A DNA stretch of 33,226 nt from positions 1 through 33,226 of the forward strand of contig CAYTER010000022.1 in NCBI GenBank assembly GCA_964436815.1. Reading direction: 5' to 3'. The stretch is from UBA993 sp964436815 (GTDB lineage: Bacteria; Bacillota; Dethiobacteria; DTU022). Made by a program: the position numbers and the translations under genes. Every line of letters begins with the position of its first letter. Position 1 is the stretch's first letter. Below are positions 15,201 to 22,258 of the stretch, in pieces. The notes under the pieces are model-generated. The model searched no databases. It saw only the letters and a list, made by a program, of their open reading frames with translations, and had not been told where the DNA came from.

Positions 15201-16622
15201 ATGACGAAATCAACTGAAGAGCTAACACCACATCAAATAGTATCTGAGCTGGATCGTTTTATTGTGGGTCAGGTTGACGCAAAACGCTGTGTGGCAGTTG
15301 CCCTGCGTAACCGTTATCGACGCAAAATGCTCCCTGAAGAGCTGCAGGAAGAAATAATCCCGAAAAACATTATTATGATTGGGGCAACTGGAGTTGGTAA
15401 AACGGAAATTGCGCGCCGACTGGCTCGCCTTGTGAAAGCGCCTTTTGTCAAAGTTGAAGCGACCAAGTTTACCGAGGTTGGTTATGTGGGCCGCGATGTC
15501 GAATCCATGATTCGTGACCTGGTGGAAACTTCGATCAGGATTGTTCAAAATGAACGCATGTTGGAAGTTAAGGACAAAGCTACTGTTAATGCCAATGAAC
15601 AGCTGGTTGATATTATTTCTCCCCTGCCTCAAAGAAGGAAACGTTCCGCGAATCCTCTGGGTTTTCTTTTCTCCGGAGCCCAGCCCCAGGAGGAAAACGT
15701 TGATGATCCGGCCTTTGCTGAAAGGCTTAAACTGGCCAGGGAGGAACAGGAGAAAGTCAGAGAACGTTTCCTGCAGGGAAAACTGGAGGACCACATCGTC
15801 GAACTGGAGATTGAAGAAAGACGGCCACAGATGCTGGAACTATTTACCGGCCAGGGCATGGAAGAAATGGGTATTAACCTGCAGGACATGCTCGGCAATA
15901 TTGTCCCGCCAAAAAAGAAAAGACGGAAGATGCCTGTTGCCGAGGCCAGAAGGATTCTTGAACAGGAAGAAGCCCAGAGATTAATTGACATGGATGCGGT
16001 AACTAGTGAAGCTTTGGAAAGAGCGGAGCAGTTAGGAATAATATTTCTAGACGAAATTGACAAAATTGCCGGTAAAGATTATCATGGATCTGGCCCCGAT
16101 GTTTCAAGAGAAGGGGTTCAGCGGGATATATTACCGATCGTGGAAGGATCCACGGTTGTCACTAAGTATGGTCCAGTGAAAACTGATCATATTTTATTTA
16201 TTGCAGCCGGGGCTTTTCATACTGCAAAACCATCAGACATGATCCCGGAATTACAGGGTCGCTTTCCGATCAGGGTTGAGCTGGACAGCCTGACTGAAAC
16301 AGATTTTATCAGAATTCTAACAGAGCCAAAGAATGCTTTAGTCAAACAGTATAAAGCACTTCTGGAAACGGAAGGGGTGAGATTGACTTTCACCGAAGAT
16401 TCGATCGAAGAGATAGCCAAAACAGCTTGCTACTTGAACCAGGAAATGGAAAATATCGGCGCAAGACGATTGCATACAATCATGGAAAAAGTCCTCGAAG
16501 ACTTATCTTTTAATTTACCGGGTGACGCTGCTGCTGGCGAAATTGCTATCGATCGCGCATATGTTCAGGACAGGCTGCAAAAAGTGGTTAAAGATAAAGA
16601 TTTAAGCAAGTATATTTTATAA
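15201..16622 (+). CDS. hslU: ATP-dependent protease ATPase subunit HslU (ClpY/CodX)
   Basis: 473 residues, near the Bacillus ClpY length. The AAA+ domain has Walker A GATGVGKTE (61-69; the usual second residue is Pro, here Ala), pore loop GYVGRDVES (94-102), a long intermediate domain rich in charged residues (about 130-265), Walker B IIFLDEIDK and sensor motif LQGRFPIRVEL. The C-terminal tail DKDLSKYIL is the segment that inserts into HslV to activate it, and it is intact. Hexameric unfoldase supplying substrates to HslV. ATG at 15201 with AGAAGGGTC. Co-transcribed with hslV and codY. Confidence 0.97.
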   Translation: MTKSTEELTPHQIVSELDRFIVGQVDAKRCVAVALRNRYRRKMLPEELQEEIIPKNIIMIGATGVGKTEIARRLARLVKAPFVKVEATKFTEVGYVGRDVESMIRDLVETSIRIVQNERMLEVKDKATVNANEQLVDIISPLPQRRKRSANPLGFLFSGAQPQEENVDDPAFAERLKLAREEQEKVRERFLQGKLEDHIVELEIEERRPQMLELFTGQGMEEMGINLQDMLGNIVPPKKKRRKMPVAEARRILEQEEAQRLIDMDAVTSEALERAEQLGIIFLDEIDKIAGKDYHGSGPDVSREGVQRDILPIVEGSTVVTKYGPVKTDHILFIAAGAFHTAKPSDMIPELQGRFPIRVELDSLTETDFIRILTEPKNALVKQYKALLETEGVRLTFTEDSIEEIAKTACYLNQEMENIGARRLHTIMEKVLEDLSFNLPGDAAAGEIAIDRAYVQDRLQKVVKDKDLSKYIL

Positions 16623-16653
16623 ATAAATTAGCGAAGAAAGGTGGGTGACAGAC

Positions 16654-17448
16654 GTGATTTCTTCTCCTTTACTCGAGAAGACCCGTCGTATCAACAAGAT
16701 TTTGCAAAAAACCGGTGGAGACCACGTTGACTTCAAGGAGGTATCTGAAGTCCTTAAAAACGTTATTCATGCTAACGTATATATAGCCGATAAAGAAGGC
16801 GTTATTTTGGGTTGGTCCCTGGTTGATGAGTTTGAGTGCGAATTAATGGTTAACAATGTATTGGAGGATGGCTACTTTCCCAAAAAATACAATGAATTTC
16901 TGCTTAAAGAAGATGAATCAAGAGTTAACCTCAGGCAGAAATCTAACGATTGTGTTTTTATCGATAAAGAAAGGTGCCTATTTGCCAACAAAATCACGAC
17001 AATAGTTCCGATTCTGGGCGGCGGCGATCGCATCGGTACATTATTGCTGGCACGGTTTAACGAGCTTTTTGATGCCGAAGATCTGATTCTGGCTGAAACC
17101 GGAGCAACAGTCGTGGGTATGGAGATTCTCAGGGCAAAAGCGGAAAAAGTTGAAGAGGATGCCCGTAACAAAGCTGTTGTACAGCTGGCAGTCGCAACCC
17201 TTTCCTACTCTGAGTTGGAAGCTGTGGAGCACATTTTTGAAGAACTGGGAGGACATGAAGGCCTGCTGGTTGCCAGCAAAATTGCTGATCAATTGGGCAT
17301 TACCCGTTCAGTTATTGTTAACGCTTTACGAAAGTTTGAGAGCGCCGGAGTGATCGAATCCCGTTCACTGGGGATGAAAGGCACTTATATCAAAGTCCTC
17401 AATCCTTTCCTGCTTGATTACCTTGCGAAAAAGTCCAAGCCTTATTAA
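16654..17448 (+). CDS. codY: GTP/branched-chain amino acid-sensing repressor CodY
   Basis: 264 residues (Bacillus: 259). The N-terminal GAF domain (1-150) begins with LLEKTRRINKILQ and includes FKEVSEVLKNVIHANVYI and TTIVPILGGGDRIGTLLLAR. The linker ETGATVVGMEILR leads to the winged helix-turn-helix (about 195-260), whose recognition region KIADQLGITRSVIVNALRKFESAGVIESRSLGMKGTYIKVLN matches the family almost unchanged. CodY represses amino-acid synthesis, transport and peptidase genes when GTP and branched-chain amino acids are high. I prefer GTG 16654 over GTG 16645 because AAAGGTGG at 16637-16644 is correctly spaced only from 16654. Last gene of the run, followed by a terminator. I found no convincing CodY box upstream of cimA. 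Confidence 0.97.
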   Translation: MISSPLLEKTRRINKILQKTGGDHVDFKEVSEVLKNVIHANVYIADKEGVILGWSLVDEFECELMVNNVLEDGYFPKKYNEFLLKEDESRVNLRQKSNDCVFIDKERCLFANKITTIVPILGGGDRIGTLLLARFNELFDAEDLILAETGATVVGMEILRAKAEKVEEDARNKAVVQLAVATLSYSELEAVEHIFEELGGHEGLLVASKIADQLGITRSVIVNALRKFESAGVIESRSLGMKGTYIKVLNPFLLDYLAKKSKPY

Positions 17449-17475
17449 ACTTAATCTCACTTGGCGGCACAAGCG

Positions 17476-17508
17476 GATCCCGGTTGGAAATACCGGGATC
17501 GTTTTTTT
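17476..17508 (+). terminator. Rho-independent terminator after codY
   Basis: A perfect 9-bp stem (GATCCCGGT / ACCGGGATC, 17476-17484 with 17492-17500), a 7-base loop, one G and seven T. Closes the cimA-to-codY run. Confidence 0.93.
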
Positions 17509-17592
17509 AATTAATTATTATTGCTGAAAGGAATTTAAACGGCACTTGAACAATTATTAATACTTATTAATGCTCTGAATTGAGGTGAAAAA

Positions 17593-18720
17593 TTGAGTGA
17601 TAAAATATTAATAAGATCTGTCCAAAACAGGCAGGACAGGAGGTGCTTCGTTGAACTGCCCTGGAAGCTCTATGAAGGTGATCCTTATTGGATTCCGCCA
17701 CTGCTTAGTGATATGCACGATACGCTGAACCCGGCTAAAAATGCTCTGTTAAGATTGGGCCCCTCGACTTTCATGATCGCTTACCAGAATAACCTTCCGG
17801 TTGGCCGAATCGGAGCCGGTATCGATTCAAGGCTTAACAAGGCTAAAAATCAAGACTTAGGTTATATTACTTTATTTGAATCTATTAATGATTACAATGT
17901 TGCGAAAGCGCTATTTGCTAGTGCGGGTGCCTGGTTAAAAGAACAAGGAGCTAAAATTGCCACCGGACCCCAGTCTCCAAGCAATGGTGACGATTACAGG
18001 GGCTTGCTGATCGATGGTTTTGATACCCCGCCTGTTTTACTGAACTCATACAATCCAGCTTATTATGCTTCATTTTTCGATCAGTATGGTTTCGAAAAGC
18101 AATTTGATCGATTTGCCTATTATTATGACATTAGCGATGGCCCTCCGGAAAGGCTGGTCAGGGGAGTAGCCCTCGCTCAAAAAAGATACGGTTTTACAGT
18201 TCGCAAGGTCGACCTGCATAATTTAAACCGGGAAAGAAAGATTATCAAGCAGGTTGTTGAAGAATCGATGCCCGATTGGCCTGATATGATACCGCCCAGT
18301 GATGAGGAACTGATTGCTGAGATAGAAAAACTGAGGCAACTGGCTATTCCGGATCTGGTCCTTTTTATTGAAAATGACCAGGGTGACTGTCTGGGTTTGG
18401 CTGTAGCGCTGCCCGATTATAACCAGGTCTTAAAATATCTTAATGGAAGGCTTTTCCCGTTCGGTGTCTTCAAATATCTGTGGTATAAGCGTAAGATAAC
18501 CGGCGTGCGTATGTTTGCATTATTTGTTACTCCTAAAGGACGACGTAGAGGAGTATCAGCCGCTCTTTATTACTACACGATGCTAAATGCCAGGCGCCTT
18601 GGTTTTACACATGGAGAGGGATCAACAATTCATGAATTTAATACGCGCATGAATCTTGATGCCCAAAAGGCAGGCGGTAAATTATATAAAACATACCGTA
18701 TTTACCATAAGGAATTATAA
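17593..18720 (+). CDS. YghO / bacterial ceramide synthase-like GNAT-fold acyltransferase
   Basis: 375 residues. Family hallmarks are the N-terminal RCFVELPWKLYEGDPYWIPPLLSDM, a central TGPQSPSNGDDYRGLLIDGFDTPP, NSYNPAYYASFFDQYGFEKQFDRFAYYYD and a C-terminal GNAT core FALFVTPKGRRRGVSAALYYYTMLNARRLGFTHGEGSTIHEFNTRMNLDAQKAGGKLYKTYRIYHKEL. In Caulobacter a protein of this YghO group is the ceramide synthase that N-acylates a sphingoid base; most homologues are uncharacterised. TTG start at 17593 behind GAGGTGA. The fatty acyl-AMP ligase-like gene follows 50 bases later, so the pair could activate and then transfer a fatty acyl group to an amine. No serine palmitoyltransferase-like gene is in the window, so the acceptor is unknown. 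Confidence 0.8.
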   Translation: MSDKILIRSVQNRQDRRCFVELPWKLYEGDPYWIPPLLSDMHDTLNPAKNALLRLGPSTFMIAYQNNLPVGRIGAGIDSRLNKAKNQDLGYITLFESINDYNVAKALFASAGAWLKEQGAKIATGPQSPSNGDDYRGLLIDGFDTPPVLLNSYNPAYYASFFDQYGFEKQFDRFAYYYDISDGPPERLVRGVALAQKRYGFTVRKVDLHNLNRERKIIKQVVEESMPDWPDMIPPSDEELIAEIEKLRQLAIPDLVLFIENDQGDCLGLAVALPDYNQVLKYLNGRLFPFGVFKYLWYKRKITGVRMFALFVTPKGRRRGVSAALYYYTMLNARRLGFTHGEGSTIHEFNTRMNLDAQKAGGKLYKTYRIYHKEL

Positions 18721-18770
18721 ATCATCATCAATAAGCGGAAAGAGTTAATCCCGTTCAAAGGAGTATAAAA

Positions 18771-20540
18771 ATGACCCCTGAAGCTGAAAAACAAAAAAAG
18801 CCATTAATTATCAGTAGCTCTGCGGATCACCTGGTTATCGAACCTTTGATTGAAAGGTTTAAAAAAGTTGCAGCAGGAAATAATACCATTACTTTTGTCG
18901 GCTCTGCGGCTGGCAACAGCGAGAAAAAAGATCTGACTATGACCTGGGGAGAACTTCATAGTAAAGCGAAAAGTATGGCTGCTGTTCTACAGGGAAAGGG
19001 GGTTAAGCCGGGCAATCATCTAGCCCTGCTGGGTCCGACTACCCATAAATTAGTGACAGCCATCCAGGCTGTTTTACTCTGCGGAGCAAGTGTTAGCATG
19101 TTGCCAATCCCGATGCGTTTTAGTTCGGTAGAGGAGTTTGCCAACCAAACCCGAAGCCTGATGAAACATGGAGATATCGATCTGCTACTGCTGGATCCTG
19201 ATCTGGCAGCATATCATGAGATTAAACCGGGTGATCCTCCGGTGCTTCTTTTAACTGATTTGGAGCCGGCCGGCGATAGACCCTCGGAAAGAGATTATCA
19301 AGAAATTGACTATGATCCCGAAAGGCTTGCAGTTTTACAGTTTACATCCGGCTCAACTTCAAGCCCGAAAGGTGTTATGCTTCCCAACCGGATTCTGGAA
19401 GCCAATATTTTCGGGATGATTGATGCTGCTCAGGTAGTACCTGAAGATGTCTTTGTATCCTGGCTTCCGCTCTACCACGACATGGGGCTGGTCGGCCTGC
19501 TGATTGTACCGATGACCATCGGCTGTTCCCTGGTGCTTGCCGCCCCTCAGGATTTCCTTGGCCGCCCGGCCGATTGGTTGCGTTGGATGCACAGCTATCA
19601 AGGGACTGTTACCTCAGGACCTAACTTCTCCTGGGTTTTAGCTGCCAGGGCTTTTAAACGGATGACCGATACCGGTGAAATGCTTGATCTTTCCAGGATC
19701 AGGCTTGCCTTAAACGGTGCGGAACCGGTTGATCCGACCGTTGTTGAAACATTAATCGAAGCAGCGAAGCCTCATGGGTTTAAAGGTGAGGCTGTGTTTT
19801 GTGCTTTCGGTATGGCTGAACTGTCACTTGGCGGCACTTTTCCTCCTCCCCTGAGAGGGATGGCCACTGATACGGTAGATCGCAGCGCCCTGGAAGAGGA
19901 AAAAATAGCCCGTCCTGTTGCCCCCGGCAGCAAAGGGTCGCGTCGCTTCCCGCTATTGGGGACGCCTATTCCCGGCCTGGAAATGAGGGTCACTGATCCC
20001 GCAAGCGGTATGGTCAGGGGCCTGAGAGAGGTTGGAGAGCTTGAAATAAGGGGCACATCAGTCATGGCCGGTTATTACAAACGCCCCGATCTGAATGATG
20101 ACCTGTTTCATGATGGCTGGTTGCGTACCGGCGATCTTGCCTATTTTGTCGAAGGGCCAAATAATGGAGAACCGGAATTGATTCTCTGCGGCCGGATAAA
20201 GGACGTAATTATCATTTCCGGCCGCAATATTTTTCCCGAAGATATTGAACGTTCCGTAGGGACTGTAGAGGGAGTAAGAGCAGGGAATGTAATTGCCTTC
20301 GGCGTCGAGGGAGATAAACGTAAAGAGACAATTGTTGTTGTGGCCGAAGCCCGGACCGATAATCATGAGGAAACGCGGAAGGCAATCAGGCAGCAGGTCG
20401 TCGGAGTGGTTGGCTTTCCACCCCGTGATATAGTCTTAGTCCAACCCGGCACTTTGCCCAAAACCAGTTCCGGGAAATTACAGCGCTCTCTTTGTAAAAA
20501 GCAGTACCTTGAAAATGAGCTGCAGGTTATTGGCAGCTAG
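18771..20540 (+). CDS. Fatty acyl-AMP ligase / acyl-CoA synthetase family enzyme
   Basis: 589 residues of the adenylate-forming (ANL) superfamily. Motifs: P-loop FTSGSTSSPKGVML (about 195), WLPLYHDMGLVGLLIVPM, GPNFSWVLAARA, NGAEPVDPTVVETL, CAFGMAELSLGGTFPPP, RTGDLAYF, GRIKDVIIISGRNIFPEDIE and the adenylation lysine K569 in KTSSGKLQR. LPLYHDMGL and SGPNFSWVLAARA are characteristic of the FadD32/fatty acyl-AMP ligase branch, which makes acyl-AMP and often hands it to a carrier protein or acceptor instead of CoA. Whether CoA is used here cannot be told. Strong AAAGGAG at 18757. Second gene of a unit with the YghO-like GNAT. A bidirectional terminator follows. Confidence 0.85.
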   Translation: MTPEAEKQKKPLIISSSADHLVIEPLIERFKKVAAGNNTITFVGSAAGNSEKKDLTMTWGELHSKAKSMAAVLQGKGVKPGNHLALLGPTTHKLVTAIQAVLLCGASVSMLPIPMRFSSVEEFANQTRSLMKHGDIDLLLLDPDLAAYHEIKPGDPPVLLLTDLEPAGDRPSERDYQEIDYDPERLAVLQFTSGSTSSPKGVMLPNRILEANIFGMIDAAQVVPEDVFVSWLPLYHDMGLVGLLIVPMTIGCSLVLAAPQDFLGRPADWLRWMHSYQGTVTSGPNFSWVLAARAFKRMTDTGEMLDLSRIRLALNGAEPVDPTVVETLIEAAKPHGFKGEAVFCAFGMAELSLGGTFPPPLRGMATDTVDRSALEEEKIARPVAPGSKGSRRFPLLGTPIPGLEMRVTDPASGMVRGLREVGELEIRGTSVMAGYYKRPDLNDDLFHDGWLRTGDLAYFVEGPNNGEPELILCGRIKDVIIISGRNIFPEDIERSVGTVEGVRAGNVIAFGVEGDKRKETIVVVAEARTDNHEETRKAIRQQVVGVVGFPPRDIVLVQPGTLPKTSSGKLQRSLCKKQYLENELQVIGS

Positions 20541-20559
20541 TCTTTATTTCCCCGGGAGC

Positions 20560-20595
20560 AAAAGGCGCGGGCTTGGTCTTGCGCCTTTTCTTTTA
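20560..20595. terminator. Terminator between acyl-AMP ligase and DUF401 genes (probably bidirectional)
   Basis: Stem AAAAGGCGC / GCGCCTTTT (20560-20568 with 20581-20589), 12-base loop, followed on the plus strand by CTTTTATATT. The A-rich left arm gives four T on the minus strand, so it may also stop the DUF401 transcript. Confidence 0.8.
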
Positions 20596-20597
20596 TA

Positions 20598-21854
20598 TTA
20601 AAGATTTGACAAAATGGTTACCAGTAAACCTGCAACCATAACAATGGCCAACAAAGGAATAATCGTTTTCAAAAGGTCTTTCATCTCTGAACTAAAGAAT
20701 TCCTTGGTAAGCGCAAAACAGGGATGAGCCGGAGAAATAATATGCCCGGCAGTTGAACTGGTGTAGATCAGCACTATATAAGCGCTGTACAATGCCAGGC
20801 TCTCAACCGGGAGCAAGGGTATTAACATGGGGTAAATAATTGCCACGCTGGCGGAATTGTCACCGGTCAGGATACCGATCATAAATGGAACAATCATGAT
20901 CAGGCCAAGAACAGGAATCCCCAACTTAATGATCAAAAGGGTCATATCATTTAATACAGCTGATTTTTCCAGCATCTCCTTGTAAATCATGATACCAACT
21001 ATTACCAGGGCAACCGGTATTTTAATGCCCGGGACAATTTGGGTTCTAAGGCGATTTATAAAGGCAGCAGGCGCTTTACCGGCTGGGAGATAATTTAGTA
21101 AAGCCACTAGTACGCCGGCAGTTATAGCCAGTGGAAAATAGAGATCAAATAAAACAACCAGGAACATAACCAGGAGAAGTGGCAGGATGCTGCGCAAAAG
21201 ATCCCAAAGTTTATTCGTGGAGAGGCTGACGCTTTCTTGCTGTGAAGGGTAACCCTTAAAAAGAATAAAGAAACCGAAAATGATGCCGATCAGGGTTACA
21301 GGCAGGTTAAGCAAAACAAATCGGCTCACCGGTACTCCGGAAAGCTTTGAGGCTATAATCAGACTGGGAAAAATGGGGAGCATGAAATACAGGACATGTC
21401 TGAACCAGATATTGACAGCAGCCTGGCGGTTGGAAGGCAAAGCCAGTTTTTCTCCTGTTGCAGCGCAGAGAGGTGCTGACAGGATTGCTCCTCCGGGTAC
21501 CGTAAGCATCCCGATTAAAGCAGGCATAGCAGCAGAAACAATGCGCAGATCGGTCATCAGGTTATTGAGGCTATCAACTGCTGTTTCCAGCGCCCCTGTT
21601 TCTTTGAGGATATTGCCCAGCATACCAAGCAGGATGATGCTGATTACGAGCATGATGGTGATTTTATCGATCAGGCCATCATAGAAAACCATAGCAAATT
21701 CAGTTAGCGGGAGGCCTGCCAGCAAGCCGAGCGCTGCCGCACCTAAAAGCATGGTTAAGCCGATATTCAGTTTTTTATAGATCCCGATCAAAATGACAAT
21801 TATCGATCCGCTAAGTGCTATATACCAGGGCAATACTTCACCTGCTGTCTGCAT
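20598..21854 (-). CDS. DUF401 family integral membrane protein, putative permease
   Basis: 418 residues, nearly all membrane segments (about ten), in a two-halves layout resembling the GntP/ion-transporter superfamily. Notable motifs are LTVPGGAILSAPLCAATGEKLALPSNRQAAVNIWFRHVLYF (about 115-158) and, in the second half, PFMIGILTGDNSASVAIIYPML and YTSSTAGHIISPAHPCFALTKEFF. The helix-breaking GG/TG hairpins look like re-entrant substrate loops. Function is unproven; an organic-anion symporter is the usual guess. The ATG at 21854 has no obvious ribosome site, whereas an in-frame TTG at 21833 follows AGCAGGTGA and may be the real start, giving 411 residues. Monocistronic and downstream of tRNA-Leu on the same strand. 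Confidence 0.82.
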   Translation of the reverse strand: MQTAGEVLPWYIALSGSIIVILIGIYKKLNIGLTMLLGAAALGLLAGLPLTEFAMVFYDGLIDKITIMLVISIILLGMLGNILKETGALETAVDSLNNLMTDLRIVSAAMPALIGMLTVPGGAILSAPLCAATGEKLALPSNRQAAVNIWFRHVLYFMLPIFPSLIIASKLSGVPVSRFVLLNLPVTLIGIIFGFFILFKGYPSQQESVSLSTNKLWDLLRSILPLLLVMFLVVLFDLYFPLAITAGVLVALLNYLPAGKAPAAFINRLRTQIVPGIKIPVALVIVGIMIYKEMLEKSAVLNDMTLLIIKLGIPVLGLIMIVPFMIGILTGDNSASVAIIYPMLIPLLPVESLALYSAYIVLIYTSSTAGHIISPAHPCFALTKEFFSSEMKDLLKTIIPLLAIVMVAGLLVTILSNL

Positions 21855-21937
21855 ATAAGTAGTTAGAGTTAAAATGTTACTCTATATTATCCCAGAAGAA
21901 TCTTAGAATCAACAGGGACTAAATCCCTGCAAATGAA

Positions 21938-21967
21938 AAGTAGCGTCGGTGGAAATTGACGCTACTT
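21938..21967 (-). terminator. Terminator of tRNA-Leu
   Basis: A 10-bp perfect stem (AAGTAGCGTC / GACGCTACTT) with a 10-base loop lies 4 bases beyond the tRNA 3' end on the minus strand; the stem's last TT continues into TTCATTT. A second small hairpin (CAGGGA / TCCCTG, 21913-21929) follows. Confidence 0.75.
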
Positions 21968-21970
21968 GCC

Positions 21971-22056
21971 TGGTGCCGAAGGTGGGAGTTGAACCCACAT
22001 GCCCGGAGGGCGCACGATTTTGAGTCGTGTGCGTCTGCCAATTCCGCCACTTCGGC
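21971..22056 (-). tRNA. tRNA-Leu (anticodon CAA)
   Basis: 86 bases including an encoded CCA (complement of 21971-21973). The acceptor stem GCCGAAG pairs with CTTCGGC. The D-arm is GCGGAATTGGCAGACGC. The anticodon stem CACGA/TCGTG encloses loop CTCAAAA, giving anticodon CAA (reads UUG). A long class II variable arm is followed by the T-arm GTGGGTTCAACTCCCAC. All invariant features of leucine tRNA are present. Confidence 0.97.
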
Positions 22057-22067
22057 CCGGTAGAGAA

Positions 22068-22096
22068 ATATTAGCATAATTACCAGGGTTAAGCAA
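22068..22096 (-). promoter_or_regulatory. Promoter of tRNA-Leu
   Basis: On the minus strand: TTGCTT, 17-base spacer ending in TGC, then TAATAT (plus 22091-22096 and 22068-22073). This is a correctly spaced promoter with an extended -10, about 11 bases before the mature tRNA 5' end. Confidence 0.7.
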
Positions 22097-22176
22097 GTAG
22101 CGAAGGGGTTTTCAATATTCAATATATAGCTGATAATTTCCGGATAATTGACTTAAGTTAATAAATTCACAAAGCA

Positions 22177-22205
22177 GGGAAAAGATATTTTCCCAGAGAA
22201 AATAT
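22177..22205. promoter_or_regulatory. Two overlapping palindromes upstream of acyl-CoA dehydrogenase
   Basis: GGGAAAA-GATA-TTTTCCC (22177-22194) and ATATTTTC-CCAGA-GAAAATAT (22185-22205) share the central TTTTC arm, so only one can form as a hairpin at a time. Alternatively, three GAAAA-type half-sites form an operator. It lies 54-82 bases before the start codon, as expected for control of a fatty-acid oxidation gene. It is not a CodY box: the two arms are 5 bases apart instead of one. Confidence 0.45.
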
Positions 22206-22258
22206 TAAACGGTAAAAGTATCTTTTGCCTGACTATTTAAATAAGGGGTGACAAATGT

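Noticed and set aside
15222..15794. 190-codon minus-strand open frame inside hslU
   Set aside because: Antisense shadow of a highly conserved gene, with low-complexity composition and no ribosome site.
22185..22205. Acyl-CoA dehydrogenase palindrome as a CodY box
   Set aside because: CodY boxes have TTTTC and GAAAA arms one base apart; here they are five apart.
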